Part shown: positions 8,322 through 17,300 of the stretch, one piece after another
Numbering within the stretch: the stretch's first letter is position 1
Layout of the letters: the number at the start of each line of letters is the position of its first letter
Assembly (NCBI GenBank): GCA_037139415.1
Contig: JBAXGN010000050.1
Span: 1-42,904, forward strand
Source: Verrucomicrobiota bacterium
Lineage (GTDB): Bacteria > Verrucomicrobiota > Verrucomicrobiia > Limisphaerales > Fontisphaeraceae
Direction of reading: 5' to 3'
Length of the DNA stretch: 42,904 nt
The notes under the pieces: generated by a model
Databases searched by the model: none
Told to the model about the DNA's origin: nothing
The model's input: the letters and a program-made list of their open reading frames with translations, nothing else
Program-made: the position numbers and the translations under genes

Positions 8322-9824
8322 TTAATTTCTTCGCCGCAGCCAGACCAGCAGGCCCAGGAATAATACCCCGCCCGGCAGGCCGCCGAGCAGAATCCAGCGG
8401 ACGGCGGTCAATTGTGCGCGGGTCATGTTCAATTTGTACTCGTTGACCGGACGCGGCGAGAGGCCCGCCAGCCATTGCGGACGATCCACCAGCCAGTTGA
8501 TCGCCTGCACGGCAAAATCGCGGTTCGCAGCCGACTCGATCAACTGGTTGGCCAGGAAAAAGGAATCCCCCGCCACGACCATCCGGGTCGTCCCCCGGCC
8601 AACGCCCCGCACGCTTTTTTCACTCGCCACCATCAGCGGGAACACACCGCGACGATCCCGCGCCGGATTCAGTTCCGGCATCCCGTTGCGGATGGTGGTG
8701 ACCATCACGCCTTCGCTGGTGGTATGCAGAATTTCATCCACCTTCAGCCCTTCGATCGCGCGGCCGGATTTGATGGAGGCGACCGACCGCGGCAGGATCA
8801 AATGCAGGGAGGACTGGTATAACGCCCGGGTGATGGCGTGCGCCTCGTTCTCAGTGAGCGTCAACACCAAATCCTGGCCGCGTGATTCCGGGGTTGACCG
8901 CATGGGATCGAGCACAATGTTTTCCCCGGCCACCACGCCCCAATTCGCCAGCAACCCTTCCAAACCCACACGGCGCCCATACGAGCGATACCCGAACAAG
9001 GCAAAGAGGCGGCCACCCTGGTTAAGGTAGCGTTCGATCTTCTCCACCTCGTCTTTGGTCAGAGTGTCCACCGGGCCCGGAATGATCAGCAAGCTGCAAT
9101 CAGCGGGAATGTCCGCCGCACCGGCGAGGGAGAGCAACTCCGGGCGGATGCCGTTTTCCACCAGCACGGCGGCAAATTTGGAGTAACCATTTTGTTCGTC
9201 GGTGCTGGCCGGGTTTTGTTCGCCGTGGCCTTGCAGGAAACAGGCCTTGTACTGCTTGGGATCAATCACGGTCACCAGCGCGGAGGTGAACTCCAGTTCC
9301 CCGCGGAACGTGCGCGGCTTGCGCCGAAACTCGCGTTCCGTCGGATTGGCGACCTGCTCCAATTCATATTCCGAAAGCGCGGCCTGATAGACGGACTTGG
9401 TTTTGTTGTTGCAGTCAAAAATAATCAGGTCCTTGTCCCGGACCGACCCCAGCCGGTAGCGGGTGCGGATGACTTGTGCCTCGGCGGGATTGTTGATGGG
9501 GTTGACGAGCTGCACTTGCAGATGCGGGTTCCGGGCGGAGTATTCCTTGAGCAACGCGGTGGCCTCCTTGAATAGACGTTCCTGGGGATCATAATAGACG
9601 ATGATCTTGACCTCATTGGTGATCCCCTCGAGTACGCGCAACGTCAACGGCGAAAGCTGGGTGCGCTGGCTGGCGCTGCAATCCCAGCGCCAGAAATGCC
9701 GCCCCGCCAGATAGTTCAACATCACGACGACGGCCAGCAGCGAGAGGCTGCCGAGCAGCATGTTAAAGCCCGCGCCAAATCTGCGGCTGAATGAAAAACT
9801 GGGGTTGCTGGTGGGTTCGCTCAT
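8322..9824 (-). CDS. GldG-like ABC-transporter auxiliary subunit
   Basis: A 500-residue protein with a membrane helix at about residues 21-40 and another at the extreme C-terminus (GGLPGGVLFLGLLVWLRRRN). Between them is a large extracytoplasmic ABC-transporter auxiliary domain: a thioredoxin-like segment (VKIIVYYDPQERLFKEATALLKEY), then a GHGEQNP segment and LLIIPGPVDTLTKDEVEKIERYL. This matches the GldG/ABC_transp_aux family, first linked to Bacteroidota gliding but also found in non-gliding phyla. The ATG at 9824 lies 1 nt after the permease stop, with GGAGG upstream, so translation is probably coupled. Confidence 0.88.
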   Translation of the reverse strand: MSEPTSNPSFSFSRRFGAGFNMLLGSLSLLAVVVMLNYLAGRHFWRWDCSASQRTQLSPLTLRVLEGITNEVKIIVYYDPQERLFKEATALLKEYSARNPHLQVQLVNPINNPAEAQVIRTRYRLGSVRDKDLIIFDCNNKTKSVYQAALSEYELEQVANPTEREFRRKPRTFRGELEFTSALVTVIDPKQYKACFLQGHGEQNPASTDEQNGYSKFAAVLVENGIRPELLSLAGAADIPADCSLLIIPGPVDTLTKDEVEKIERYLNQGGRLFALFGYRSYGRRVGLEGLLANWGVVAGENIVLDPMRSTPESRGQDLVLTLTENEAHAITRALYQSSLHLILPRSVASIKSGRAIEGLKVDEILHTTSEGVMVTTIRNGMPELNPARDRRGVFPLMVASEKSVRGVGRGTTRMVVAGDSFFLANQLIESAANRDFAVQAINWLVDRPQWLAGLSPRPVNEYKLNMTRAQLTAVRWILLGGLPGGVLFLGLLVWLRRRN

Positions 9825-9825
9825 G

Positions 9826-10578
9826 TTACCGCCACCTCCGGCTTTCCACGACCTTCAAGGTCAGGTATAAAAACAAGAACGTTCCGGTCAGATAAAAAGC
9901 CACCGCCCGGGTATCCACCACACCGCGCGCGAAGTCCCGCAGGTGGTCCATCATGTTGATATGGGTCAGCACCAGCGCCACCCAACCGGCGCGCGCGGCG
10001 AACGCATACGACAGGAAGCCCAGTAAAAACAGGGAAATTCCGACGACAAAACTCAGCATCGCGGCAATCATCTGGCTGCGGGTCATCGCTGAGGCCAGGC
10101 AGCCCAGCGACAAATACAACATGCCCACCAGCGCGATACCGAGGTAGGTGGTGGCCAGGGCCCCCAAATCCAGCGAGAGCGGCTCCTGCGTGTAATGCTT
10201 CAAAATAAATACCAGCGCCATTAACGGCAGCCACATGATCAGGTAAAACAGCAGCGCGCCCGAAAACTTGGCCAGCACCACCTGCATTTCGCTCACCGGG
10301 GTGGTCATCAGTGTCTCGAACGTGCCGGAATGCCGTTCCAGCGCAAAGGTGCGCATGGTAATCATGGGCGCAGCCATCAGCAGAATCAGCCAGAACGAAA
10401 AGGTTTCATAAAACAGTTCCGTGATGGAAACCGTCAACGGTTCCGCATTCAAGGCCTCCACCATACCGACAAAACTCAAGCCGATCAGGAAGACGACGGC
10501 CGTGATGACCGTATAACCCGTCCAGGATAGAAAATGACTGCCCAGCTCGCGCCGCACCAAGGTGATATACGCTTGCAT
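9826..10578 (-). CDS. ABC-2 type permease, GldF-like
   Basis: A 250-residue integral membrane protein with about six hydrophobic helices. It begins MQAYITLVRRELGSHFLSWTGYTVITAVVFLIG and has the family-typical FALERHSGTFETLMTTPVSE loop, in which ABC-2 permeases contact their ATPase. Its ATG shares one base with the ATPase stop (TGATG at 10576-10580), and AAGGAGGAGG lies directly upstream, one of the strongest ribosome-binding sites in the window. It would form the membrane channel with the ATPase at 10578-11573 and the GldG-like subunit. The cargo is unknown. Confidence 0.9.
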   Translation of the reverse strand: MQAYITLVRRELGSHFLSWTGYTVITAVVFLIGLSFVGMVEALNAEPLTVSITELFYETFSFWLILLMAAPMITMRTFALERHSGTFETLMTTPVSEMQVVLAKFSGALLFYLIMWLPLMALVFILKHYTQEPLSLDLGALATTYLGIALVGMLYLSLGCLASAMTRSQMIAAMLSFVVGISLFLLGFLSYAFAARAGWVALVLTHINMMDHLRDFARGVVDTRAVAFYLTGTFLFLYLTLKVVESRRWR

Positions 10579-11573
10579 CAGGATTCCTCCTCCTTGTCCG
10601 GACGGGTGAGCCTGACAAATACGTCCTCGAGCGAATACCGGTTGCGCGTCAATTCGCGCAGCTTCCAGCCCCGTTGCGCCACCAATTCAAACACCAGCGG
10701 TCGCAAATCCACCCCCGGACGCGCGGTCAACGAGCACCGCAGGTACTCCCCTTCTGCCGGCGCAATGTCGTAGTGGTCCACCTCGGGATGACTATCCCAG
10801 CACGCTTTCAAATCGGCTGCCGGCGCGGCGATTTCCGCCACCACTTGGGTGCCCTCGCGGAACAGCTTATGCAAATTTGCCGGGGTATCCGCCGCCAGGA
10901 TTTTGCCGTTGCCCAAAATCATCACCCGTCCGCAGGTCATCTCCACCTCGGGGAGAATATGCGAGGAGAGCAACACGGTATGTTGCTTGGCCAGGTCCTT
11001 GATTAGTTGACGCACGGCGCGAATCTGGTTGGGGTCGAGTCCGATGGTGGGTTCGTCCAGGATCAGCAATTCGGGATCATGCACCAAGGCATCCGCCAGC
11101 CCCACCCGTTGCTGGTAGCCCTTGGATAACTGGCCAATCACGCGCCCGGTGACATCCGTCAGGCCGCACTGCGTCATCACCAGGTCCACCCGGGTCCGCG
11201 AGTCCTTTCGGTTCAGGCCTTTCAGCCGGGCGCGGAATTTCAAATAGTCACGCACCCGCATATCGTGGTGGAGCGGATTATTTTCCGGCATATACCCAAT
11301 GCGCCGGCGCACCTCTTCGGACTGCGTGAACACATCGAAGCCGGCGACGCGCGCCGTACCCGAGGTGGCGGGGAGATAACACGAGAGAATCCGCATGGTC
11401 GTGCTCTTGCCCGCCCCGTTGGGCCCCAGCAAGCCGACCACCTCACCCCGCTGCACCGTAAAGGAAATCGCCTCCACCGCCGCGCGTCCTGCGTAGCGTT
11501 TGGTCAGTGTGTCCACTTCAATCATCGGTGCGTCGCCCATGTCGTAACGCCGTACCATACCGGTTTTTATCAT
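10578..11573 (-). CDS. ABC transporter ATP-binding protein, GldA-like
   Basis: The ATPase of the exporter. Walker A is GPNGAGKST (residues 50-58 of the 331-residue reading). It is followed by a Q-loop region around RRRIGYMPENNPLHHDMRV, the signature LSKGYQQRVGL, Walker B LLILDEPTIGLD and the H-loop in LLSSHILPEVE. A C-terminal extension of about 90 residues is usual for GldA-like and drug-export ATPases. The start is uncertain: ATG 11573 gives 331 residues, but ATG 11525 (MIEVDTLTKRY) begins exactly at the domain and is probably the true start. First gene of the operon, divergent from the transaldolase gene. Confidence 0.92.
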   Translation of the reverse strand: MIKTGMVRRYDMGDAPMIEVDTLTKRYAGRAAVEAISFTVQRGEVVGLLGPNGAGKSTTMRILSCYLPATSGTARVAGFDVFTQSEEVRRRIGYMPENNPLHHDMRVRDYLKFRARLKGLNRKDSRTRVDLVMTQCGLTDVTGRVIGQLSKGYQQRVGLADALVHDPELLILDEPTIGLDPNQIRAVRQLIKDLAKQHTVLLSSHILPEVEMTCGRVMILGNGKILAADTPANLHKLFREGTQVVAEIAAPAADLKACWDSHPEVDHYDIAPAEGEYLRCSLTARPGVDLRPLVFELVAQRGWKLRELTRNRYSLEDVFVRLTRPDKEEES

Positions 11574-11706
11574 GGGCAGCCAACATCAATCTTCGATAGT
11601 TTCTTCGCAAGATAATCGGTGGACCGGCCTCACCGGAACCTGTGTCCCCAAGCCGAACAACAAGAAAGTTGATGTTTTCCAATTTGAGGTTAGACTTTTG
11701 CCGGAC

Positions 11707-12429
11707 ATGCAAAACAATCTGAGTCAACTAAAGGTTAAGATTTTCGCGGATGGCGCCGACAAAGCGGGCATTCTGCAATTGAACGCCAACCCGCTCATCC
11801 AGGGGATGACGACGAATCCCACCCTGATGCGCAAGGTGGGCATCAAGGATTATGAGGCGTTTGCCCGGGACGTGCTCCACGGCGTCACCGTCAAACCCAT
11901 CTCCTTTGAGGTGTTCTCGGATGATTTTGCGGACATGCGGCGGCAGGCGCTCAAGATCGCCGCTTGGCAGAGCAACGTCTATGTGAAGATTCCCATCACG
12001 AACACGCGTGGAGAATCGTCGCTGCCGCTGATTCGCGATCTCGCCCAGCAAGGCGTAAAATTGAACATTACCGCCATCCTGACTCTTTCACAGGTGGCGG
12101 GCGTGGCGCAGGCGCTGAACCCGCAGGTCCCCTCGGTGGTCTCCGTTTTCGCAGGCCGCATTGCGGATACCGGCGTGGACCCCATGCCGCTGATGCGCGC
12201 CGCGCTGGCGCTGCTCGGCGGCCAGCCCAAAGCGGAACTGCTCTGGGCCAGCGTGCGCGAGGTGTTCAATATTTTCCAGGCCGATGAAGCCGGCTGCGCC
12301 ATCGTCACTGTGCCGCACGATATCCTGGGCAAAGCTCTGAAAATGACCGGCATGGACCTCACGGCGCTCTCGCTCGACACCGTCAAGATGTTCGATACGG
12401 ACGCCAAGGCTGCTGGTTTTTCTTTATAA
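11707..12429 (+). CDS. Transaldolase / fructose-6-phosphate aldolase family protein
   Basis: A 240-residue class I aldolase of the small transaldolase family. It shows KIFADGADK with the conserved Asp15, TTNPTL (35-40), the Schiff-base lysine Lys94 in NVYVKIPIT, LNITAILT (119-126) and SVFAGRIADTG (146-155). The enzyme would transfer dihydroxyacetone units between sugar phosphates in the pentose phosphate pathway, or cleave fructose 6-phosphate; the sequence alone does not decide which. The open frame extends to 11572, but ATG 11707 starts just before the first conserved strand. No Shine-Dalgarno sequence is visible. zwf lies further along the window, so two pentose-phosphate enzymes are present although not in one operon. 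Confidence 0.88.
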   Translation: MQNNLSQLKVKIFADGADKAGILQLNANPLIQGMTTNPTLMRKVGIKDYEAFARDVLHGVTVKPISFEVFSDDFADMRRQALKIAAWQSNVYVKIPITNTRGESSLPLIRDLAQQGVKLNITAILTLSQVAGVAQALNPQVPSVVSVFAGRIADTGVDPMPLMRAALALLGGQPKAELLWASVREVFNIFQADEAGCAIVTVPHDILGKALKMTGMDLTALSLDTVKMFDTDAKAAGFSL

Positions 12430-12460
12430 TTTCGGATGCTGCTTGCGAATTTTTAACCAT

Positions 12461-12476
12461 CCGCAGTCATCTGCGG
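12461..12476 (+). terminator. Weak hairpin after the transaldolase gene
   Basis: CCGCAG and CTGCGG form a 6-bp stem around TCAT, 31 nt after the stop. No T-run follows, so terminator activity is doubtful. It may simply be one more dispersed repeat word. Confidence 0.25.
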
Positions 12477-12564
12477 TTGTCGGTTAATCTCAACGACCGT
12501 TTTCGGGCTCATCCGCCCCGCTGATACGCTTGCACGGATGGTGATTCCGCGTTAACCTCCGCGC

Positions 12565-13500
12565 ATGAATCGCCGCCAATTCCTGGAAACGACCGCGCTT
12601 TTAAGCGCCAGCACCGCCCTGCCCCGCGCGATGGCATCCCCGGAAGCGCTCCCGGTCGTGGATACCCATGTGCATTTTTACGATCCAAGCCGGCCGGAAG
12701 GCGTGCCGTGGCCGGACAAAAACTCCCAACTGTATCGCACGGTGTTGCCGGCAAATTACCGGGCCTTGCCGCAGCCGTTGCCCGTCGCCGGAGTGATCGT
12801 GGTGGAGGCAAGTCCATTGCTGGAAGATAACCAATGGGTGCTGGATCTGGCCGCGCGCGAACCGCTGATCTTGGGGATGGTGGGCAACCTGGACCCGGCG
12901 CATGAGTCGTTCCTGAAACACCTCAAGCGATTTGCCAAAAATCCCCTGTTTCAGGGCTTTCGCGTGCGCGTGCCGCAGCAATTGCGGCGCGGCTTGGAGA
13001 ATCCCGCGTTCGTCGCCGGGCTAAAGCATACCGCCGAATTGGGGCTGGCGCTTGATGCCGGTGGCGGCGGCAGTCCACTGGAAGAAATCGCCCGGTTGAC
13101 AGAACTCATCCCGGACCTGCGCATCATCATCAACCATCTCGCCGGAGTGCGCGTGGATGGGCAGCCACCCAAGGCCGAATGGCTCGGCGCAATGCGCAAT
13201 GCCGCCAAGGGGAAAAACGTCTTTTGCAAAATTTCCGGGTTGGTCGAAGGGTCCGGTCATAAAGCCGGCGACGCTCCCAAAGACGTGGCGTATTACCAGC
13301 CGGTGCTCAATGCCGTCTGGGAAATCTTTGGTGAAGACCGTCTGATCTACGGCAGCAACTGGCCGGTCAGTGAACTGTATGCGCCATGTGGAACCGTGCA
13401 GGAGATCATCCGCGATTATCTGCGGGAGAAGCCGGAAGCAGTCCGAAATAAAATCTTCCACGCCAACGCCCAGCGCGCCTATCGGTGGCGAGTCAAGTGA
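12565..13500 (+). CDS. Tat-exported amidohydrolase (TIM-barrel metal hydrolase)
   Basis: A 311-residue protein beginning MNRRQFLETTALLSASTALPRAMA, a twin-arginine signal (RRQFL). The mature part carries the amidohydrolase-2 signature: DTHVHFYDP (residues 33-41, metal-binding His pair), a barrel body with FQGFRVRVP, NHLAGVR (His191 region), and YGSNWPVSELY near the C-terminus, which supplies the conserved late acidic/Trp region. Closest families are L-fucono/L-rhamnono-lactonases and related 2-pyrone-dicarboxylate lactonase-like hydrolases. A periplasmic sugar lactonase is a reasonable guess but the substrate is unproven. It stands alone, 135 bp after the aldolase gene. Confidence 0.85.
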   Translation: MNRRQFLETTALLSASTALPRAMASPEALPVVDTHVHFYDPSRPEGVPWPDKNSQLYRTVLPANYRALPQPLPVAGVIVVEASPLLEDNQWVLDLAAREPLILGMVGNLDPAHESFLKHLKRFAKNPLFQGFRVRVPQQLRRGLENPAFVAGLKHTAELGLALDAGGGGSPLEEIARLTELIPDLRIIINHLAGVRVDGQPPKAEWLGAMRNAAKGKNVFCKISGLVEGSGHKAGDAPKDVAYYQPVLNAVWEIFGEDRLIYGSNWPVSELYAPCGTVQEIIRDYLREKPEAVRNKIFHANAQRAYRWRVK

Positions 13501-13742
13501 TTCATGCCCCACCACCCTTGAAACTGGATGCCTGGCAATCGTGGAAGCGACGTCCCGTCGCTTTCGTGGTCCCATCGCTTTCTTCTATTCCTCTGATTAT
13601 TCCACACCTCCCGGCCTTCTCCCTTTCGCGTCAACCCAAGGAACGCGGATCTCCGGTCCGCGTGGCTTTGACTGCTTTAGCCGCACGCACTGCGGTGGGA
13701 ATAACCGAAGCTACTCCCGCGGCCCCGAGGGAGAGGAAACAG

Positions 13743-13818
13743 GTGAGGGGGTACGCAACCACAGACCCTGCCCACCTCGTAGTATTCGTAACGCACCAAC
13801 GCGCTTGATGCAGCCCTG
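13743..13818. repeat. 76-bp dispersed repeat, copy 1
   Basis: This segment matches 24970-25045 at 70 of 76 positions by eye, beginning GTGAGGGGGTACG and ending GATGCAGCCCTG. At the other site it forms the right end of a MITE-like element. Here the element's left part is absent and the repeat joins directly to the 58-bp repeat. Confidence 0.8.
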
Positions 13819-13873
13819 CCTACTCATTGTGGATGCCGGATTCCGCTCGACTTGATGGGACGGGCCGCGCTAG
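13816..13873. repeat. 58-bp dispersed repeat, copy 1
   Basis: This segment matches 21903-21960 at 55 of 58 positions by eye, from CTGCCTACT to GGCCGCGCTAG. It contains GATTCCGCTCGACTTGATGG in both copies. It overlaps the end of the 76-bp repeat by 3 bases. Confidence 0.85.
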
Positions 13874-14106
13874 CCCGCGAAACCTTCGCTAATTCACACG
13901 AAGCGGAACCAGGAATCGGATTTTGCAGAGAAATTAACCGGCAAAAAGATTGATGTACGGAAGATGAGGACGGAAAAGCGGGATGAAAAATCTTTACAAT
14001 ACCGGTGGCTGGTCCTATGTGTAACCACTGACAGAAGAAAACCATGATGATGATATAACTTAAACCATAATAATATTTTAGATTTTGCGTAGCTTCGGCT
14101 GCTGTT

Positions 14107-14267
14107 CACTACGAAACGTGGAAATTTCGCATTCAAGGACGGCGCTAGAAGCGCGCCCCAATCGGGGCGCGCTGAAAGCGTTCCTTGAAAGGCATCCACG
14201 TGCCTGTAGTGGGGCGTAAGTAGGTTCGCCCCTTTCGTTTTTCAGGCACGCGGTTCTTTTCAAGGAA
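14107..14267 (+). promoter_or_regulatory. Nested, mutually exclusive hairpins upstream of the nuclease-helicase gene
   Basis: Fold A (14107-14211): CACTAC/GTAGTG, ACGTGGA (14116-14122)/TCCACGT (14195-14201), TTCAAGGA (14132-14139)/TCCTTGAA (14182-14189), and a perfect 10-bp stem AGCGCGCCCC/GGGGCGCGCT (14150-14159/14164-14173). Fold B (14181-14267): TTCCTTGAAA/TTTCAAGGAA (10 bp), CGTGCCTG (14199-14206)/CAGGCACG (14243-14250), and GGGGCG/CGCCCC (14211-14216/14227-14232) followed by a T-rich stretch. Both folds need bases 14181-14211, so they compete. This geometry suits an attenuator or structured leader RNA. A composite palindromic repeat with no regulatory role is the alternative. No known riboswitch family is recognised. 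Confidence 0.5.
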
Positions 14268-14312
14268 GCCATCCCAACAGAGGGCTGAGCGCACACGCAA
14301 GCGTTTCAGCCT

Positions 14313-17300
14313 ATGAATTGGAATGGTGGTACTGCACCCGAATTTCCCGGTTCCTGGTCCGATTTAACTTTCATTACCAACGAACCCGGAAGGAGTCTTG
14401 GCGACCGTTTTGCGGTTCTCCTTGGCGAAGACACGCGCCGGTTTGATTGTCTGGTGGGTTATTTTTTCATCAGCGGTTTCCATAATCTCCATCCCGCACT
14501 CACCAAGACCGAGAAGATTCGCATTCTCGTCGGTATCAAAACCGACCGGGCGGCCCATGATTTGATTCAGACGGCCAAACAGCAGCAGGAGTTCGTACTG
14601 GAGTCGCACGCCCAGGTGCGGCAGCAGGTTCCCGGTGAAATACTGGGTGAGTTCCAGAAATCCGGGGATAGTTCGGACATTGAAGAGGGGGTCCGCAAAT
14701 TTGTGGAGTGGATCAGGTCCGGCATACTGGAAGTGCGCGCGTATCCCTCGGAGCGGTTGCACGCCAAACTGTACATTATGACCTTCCAGGATGGCGACCG
14801 GGACAAGGGGCGCGTCATCACGGGGTCCAGCAACTTCACCGAGGCGGGTTTACAGGAAAATCTGGAGTTCAACGTCGAGTTGAAAAACCGTTCCGACTAC
14901 GACTTTGCCCTCCAGAAGTTTAATGAACTTTGGGCCAAGGCGGTGGATGTGACCCAGGATTATGTCACCACCATTGAGGTCAAATCCCCGTATGCGCAAT
15001 TCTCGCCGTACGAACTCTACCTGAAATTCCTCTACGAATATTTCCAGCGGGAACTCAACCTGCCGGATGAAATCGAAGACAGCTATCTGCCGACGGGATT
15101 CAAAAAGCTCAAGTACCAAGAGGAAGCCGTCCTGAATGCCCGCAAGGTGCTGGATGAATACGGCGGCGCGTTTTTGTCCGACGTGGTCGGGCTGGGCAAA
15201 ACCTACATGTCCGCCCTGCTGGCCCAACATTTAAACGAACCGTGCCTGGTTATCGCCCCACCCCATTTGCTGGATGAACACAATCCCGGTTCGTGGCCGA
15301 ACGTTTTCCGGGATTTCGGGGTACGCGGCTATTTGTGCGAATCCCTGGGAAAACTGGAATCCCTGCTGGAGCGGGACCTGCAAAAATTCACCGTGGTCTT
15401 CATTGACGAGTCGCACCGTTTCCGCAGCGAGGATACGCAGAGCTACGAAATGCTGGCGCAGATTTGCCGGGGCAAGCGCGTGGTGCTGGTGTCGGCCACG
15501 CCCCTCAACAATACCCCGCAGGACATTTTGAGCCAGATCAAGCTGTTCCAACCGGGGAAGAACAGCAGCATTCCCAACGTCCGCAATCTCGAAGCCTTCT
15601 TTGGCGCGCTCCGGCGGAAGCTGGAGGGTCTCGACCGCCAGCGCGACCGCGAGGCGTATTTCAAGGTGGTCCAGGAAAACGCCCGCCAGACGCGCGAGAA
15701 AATCCTCAAATTCCTGATGATCCGCCGCACGCGCACCGAAATTGAAAAATACTATGGCGACGATTTAAGGCGGCAAGGCTTGAAATTTCCCGAGGTCACC
15801 AATCCCGAACCGCTCTTTTACAAGTTCAACCGGACAGAAGGCCAGGTGTTTGACGAAACCATCCGGGCATTGACGCATGAGTTCAAATACGCCCGGTACA
15901 CGCCACTGGCCTACTACACTGGCGAGCGGGATGAGCAGGCGATCCAGAGTCAGCGCAACCTGGCCAAGTTCATGAAAATTCTCACGGTGAAACGCCTCGA
16001 AAGCAGTTTCACCGCGTTTCAGTTGACGCTGGGGCGGTTCATCCACACCTACGAGCGGGTGATTGCCGAGTTTCACAAGGGACAGGTTTTCATCAGCAAG
16101 AAACACATTGGGAAGGTGTTTGAATTGCTGGAATGCGACAACCAGGAAGGCATTGACCGGCTGTTGGAGGAGGAAAAAGCGGAGCGGCTGGCGGCTGAGG
16201 ACTTTCGCCCGGACTTCATCACCGATCTGGAAAACGATTTGAAGGCCCTGAAAGCCATCCGCACCCACTGGAAAAAAATCACGCGGGACCCCAAGTGGGA
16301 AGCGTTCCGCGTCATCTTGAAGCAAACGGCACGACTTAAAGACGGCAAACTCATCATTTTCACCGAATCGCAGGAGACCGCCGATTATCTGGCCGGCAAA
16401 ATCCGGGCCGAGGTCGAACCCAAGGTGCTGCTCTTCACCGGCCAATCTTTGAAAACGGTCCGCGAGGAGGTGATTGCCAACTTTGATGCCAAGGCCTACC
16501 GGCCCAAGGACGATTACCGTATTCTGGTGGCCACCGAAGTACTGGCTGAAGGCGTCAACCTGCATCGCTCGAACGTCGTCATCAATTATGACATCCCGTG
16601 GAATCCCACGCGGCTGATCCAGCGGGTGGGCCGGGTGAACCGAGTGGATACCAAGTTTGATCAAATCCACACCTACAATTTTTTCCCGACGGACGAAAGC
16701 AACGACCTGATTAAATTGCGGGAAGCCGCCGAGGCCAAGATTCATGCCTTCATCCAAATGCTTGGCGCGGACGCCCGGCTGTTGACCGAAGGCGAGGAAA
16801 TTGTCTCGCACGACCTGTTCGCCCGGTGGAATTCCAAGCAGACCATTACCGGAAAGGACGAGGAGGAGGAAACCGAACTCCAGTACCTGACCGAAATCCG
16901 CGCCGTGCGCGATCAGCACCCGGATCTTTTTGAACGCATCAAGCGTTTGCCCAAAAAGGCGCGATCCACACGAATGTTGGGCGAGGCCTTGGTTCCATAT
17001 TTCCCCGCGCTGTTCACCTATTTTCGCCAGGGCAAGCTCGATAAATTTTTCGTGGGCGCATCCGGCAAAGCGTCGGCCACCGAATTGGACTTCATGTCCG
17101 CCGCAAAGATATTGAAGCCCGCCGACCTTAAGGAGCCGCGCCAACCAATCCCGCGCGAGTTTTATGAATTGCTGGACGGAAACAAGGCCGCGTTCATCGC
17201 CGTTACCACCGGTGAGGCGGAGTTGGCTGAGGAATCCCACCGGGGCGACCGGAATGCGGCCTATATTTTGAAGCGCCTTAAAGCGCGGGAAATCCGTCGT

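Larger units (their letters stand above)
13501..14312. other. Intergenic region with repeat mosaic and structured leader
   Basis: No gene is supported. In order it holds a 7-bp-stem hairpin (ACGCGGA 13643-13649 with TCCGCGT 13657-13663), a second small CCGCA/TGCGG hairpin near 13681-13695, the 76-bp repeat at 13743-13818, the 58-bp repeat at 13816-13873, an A/T-rich stretch (about 13900-14095), and nested alternative hairpins from 14107 to 14267 just before the restriction-modification-like operon. Confidence 0.65.
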
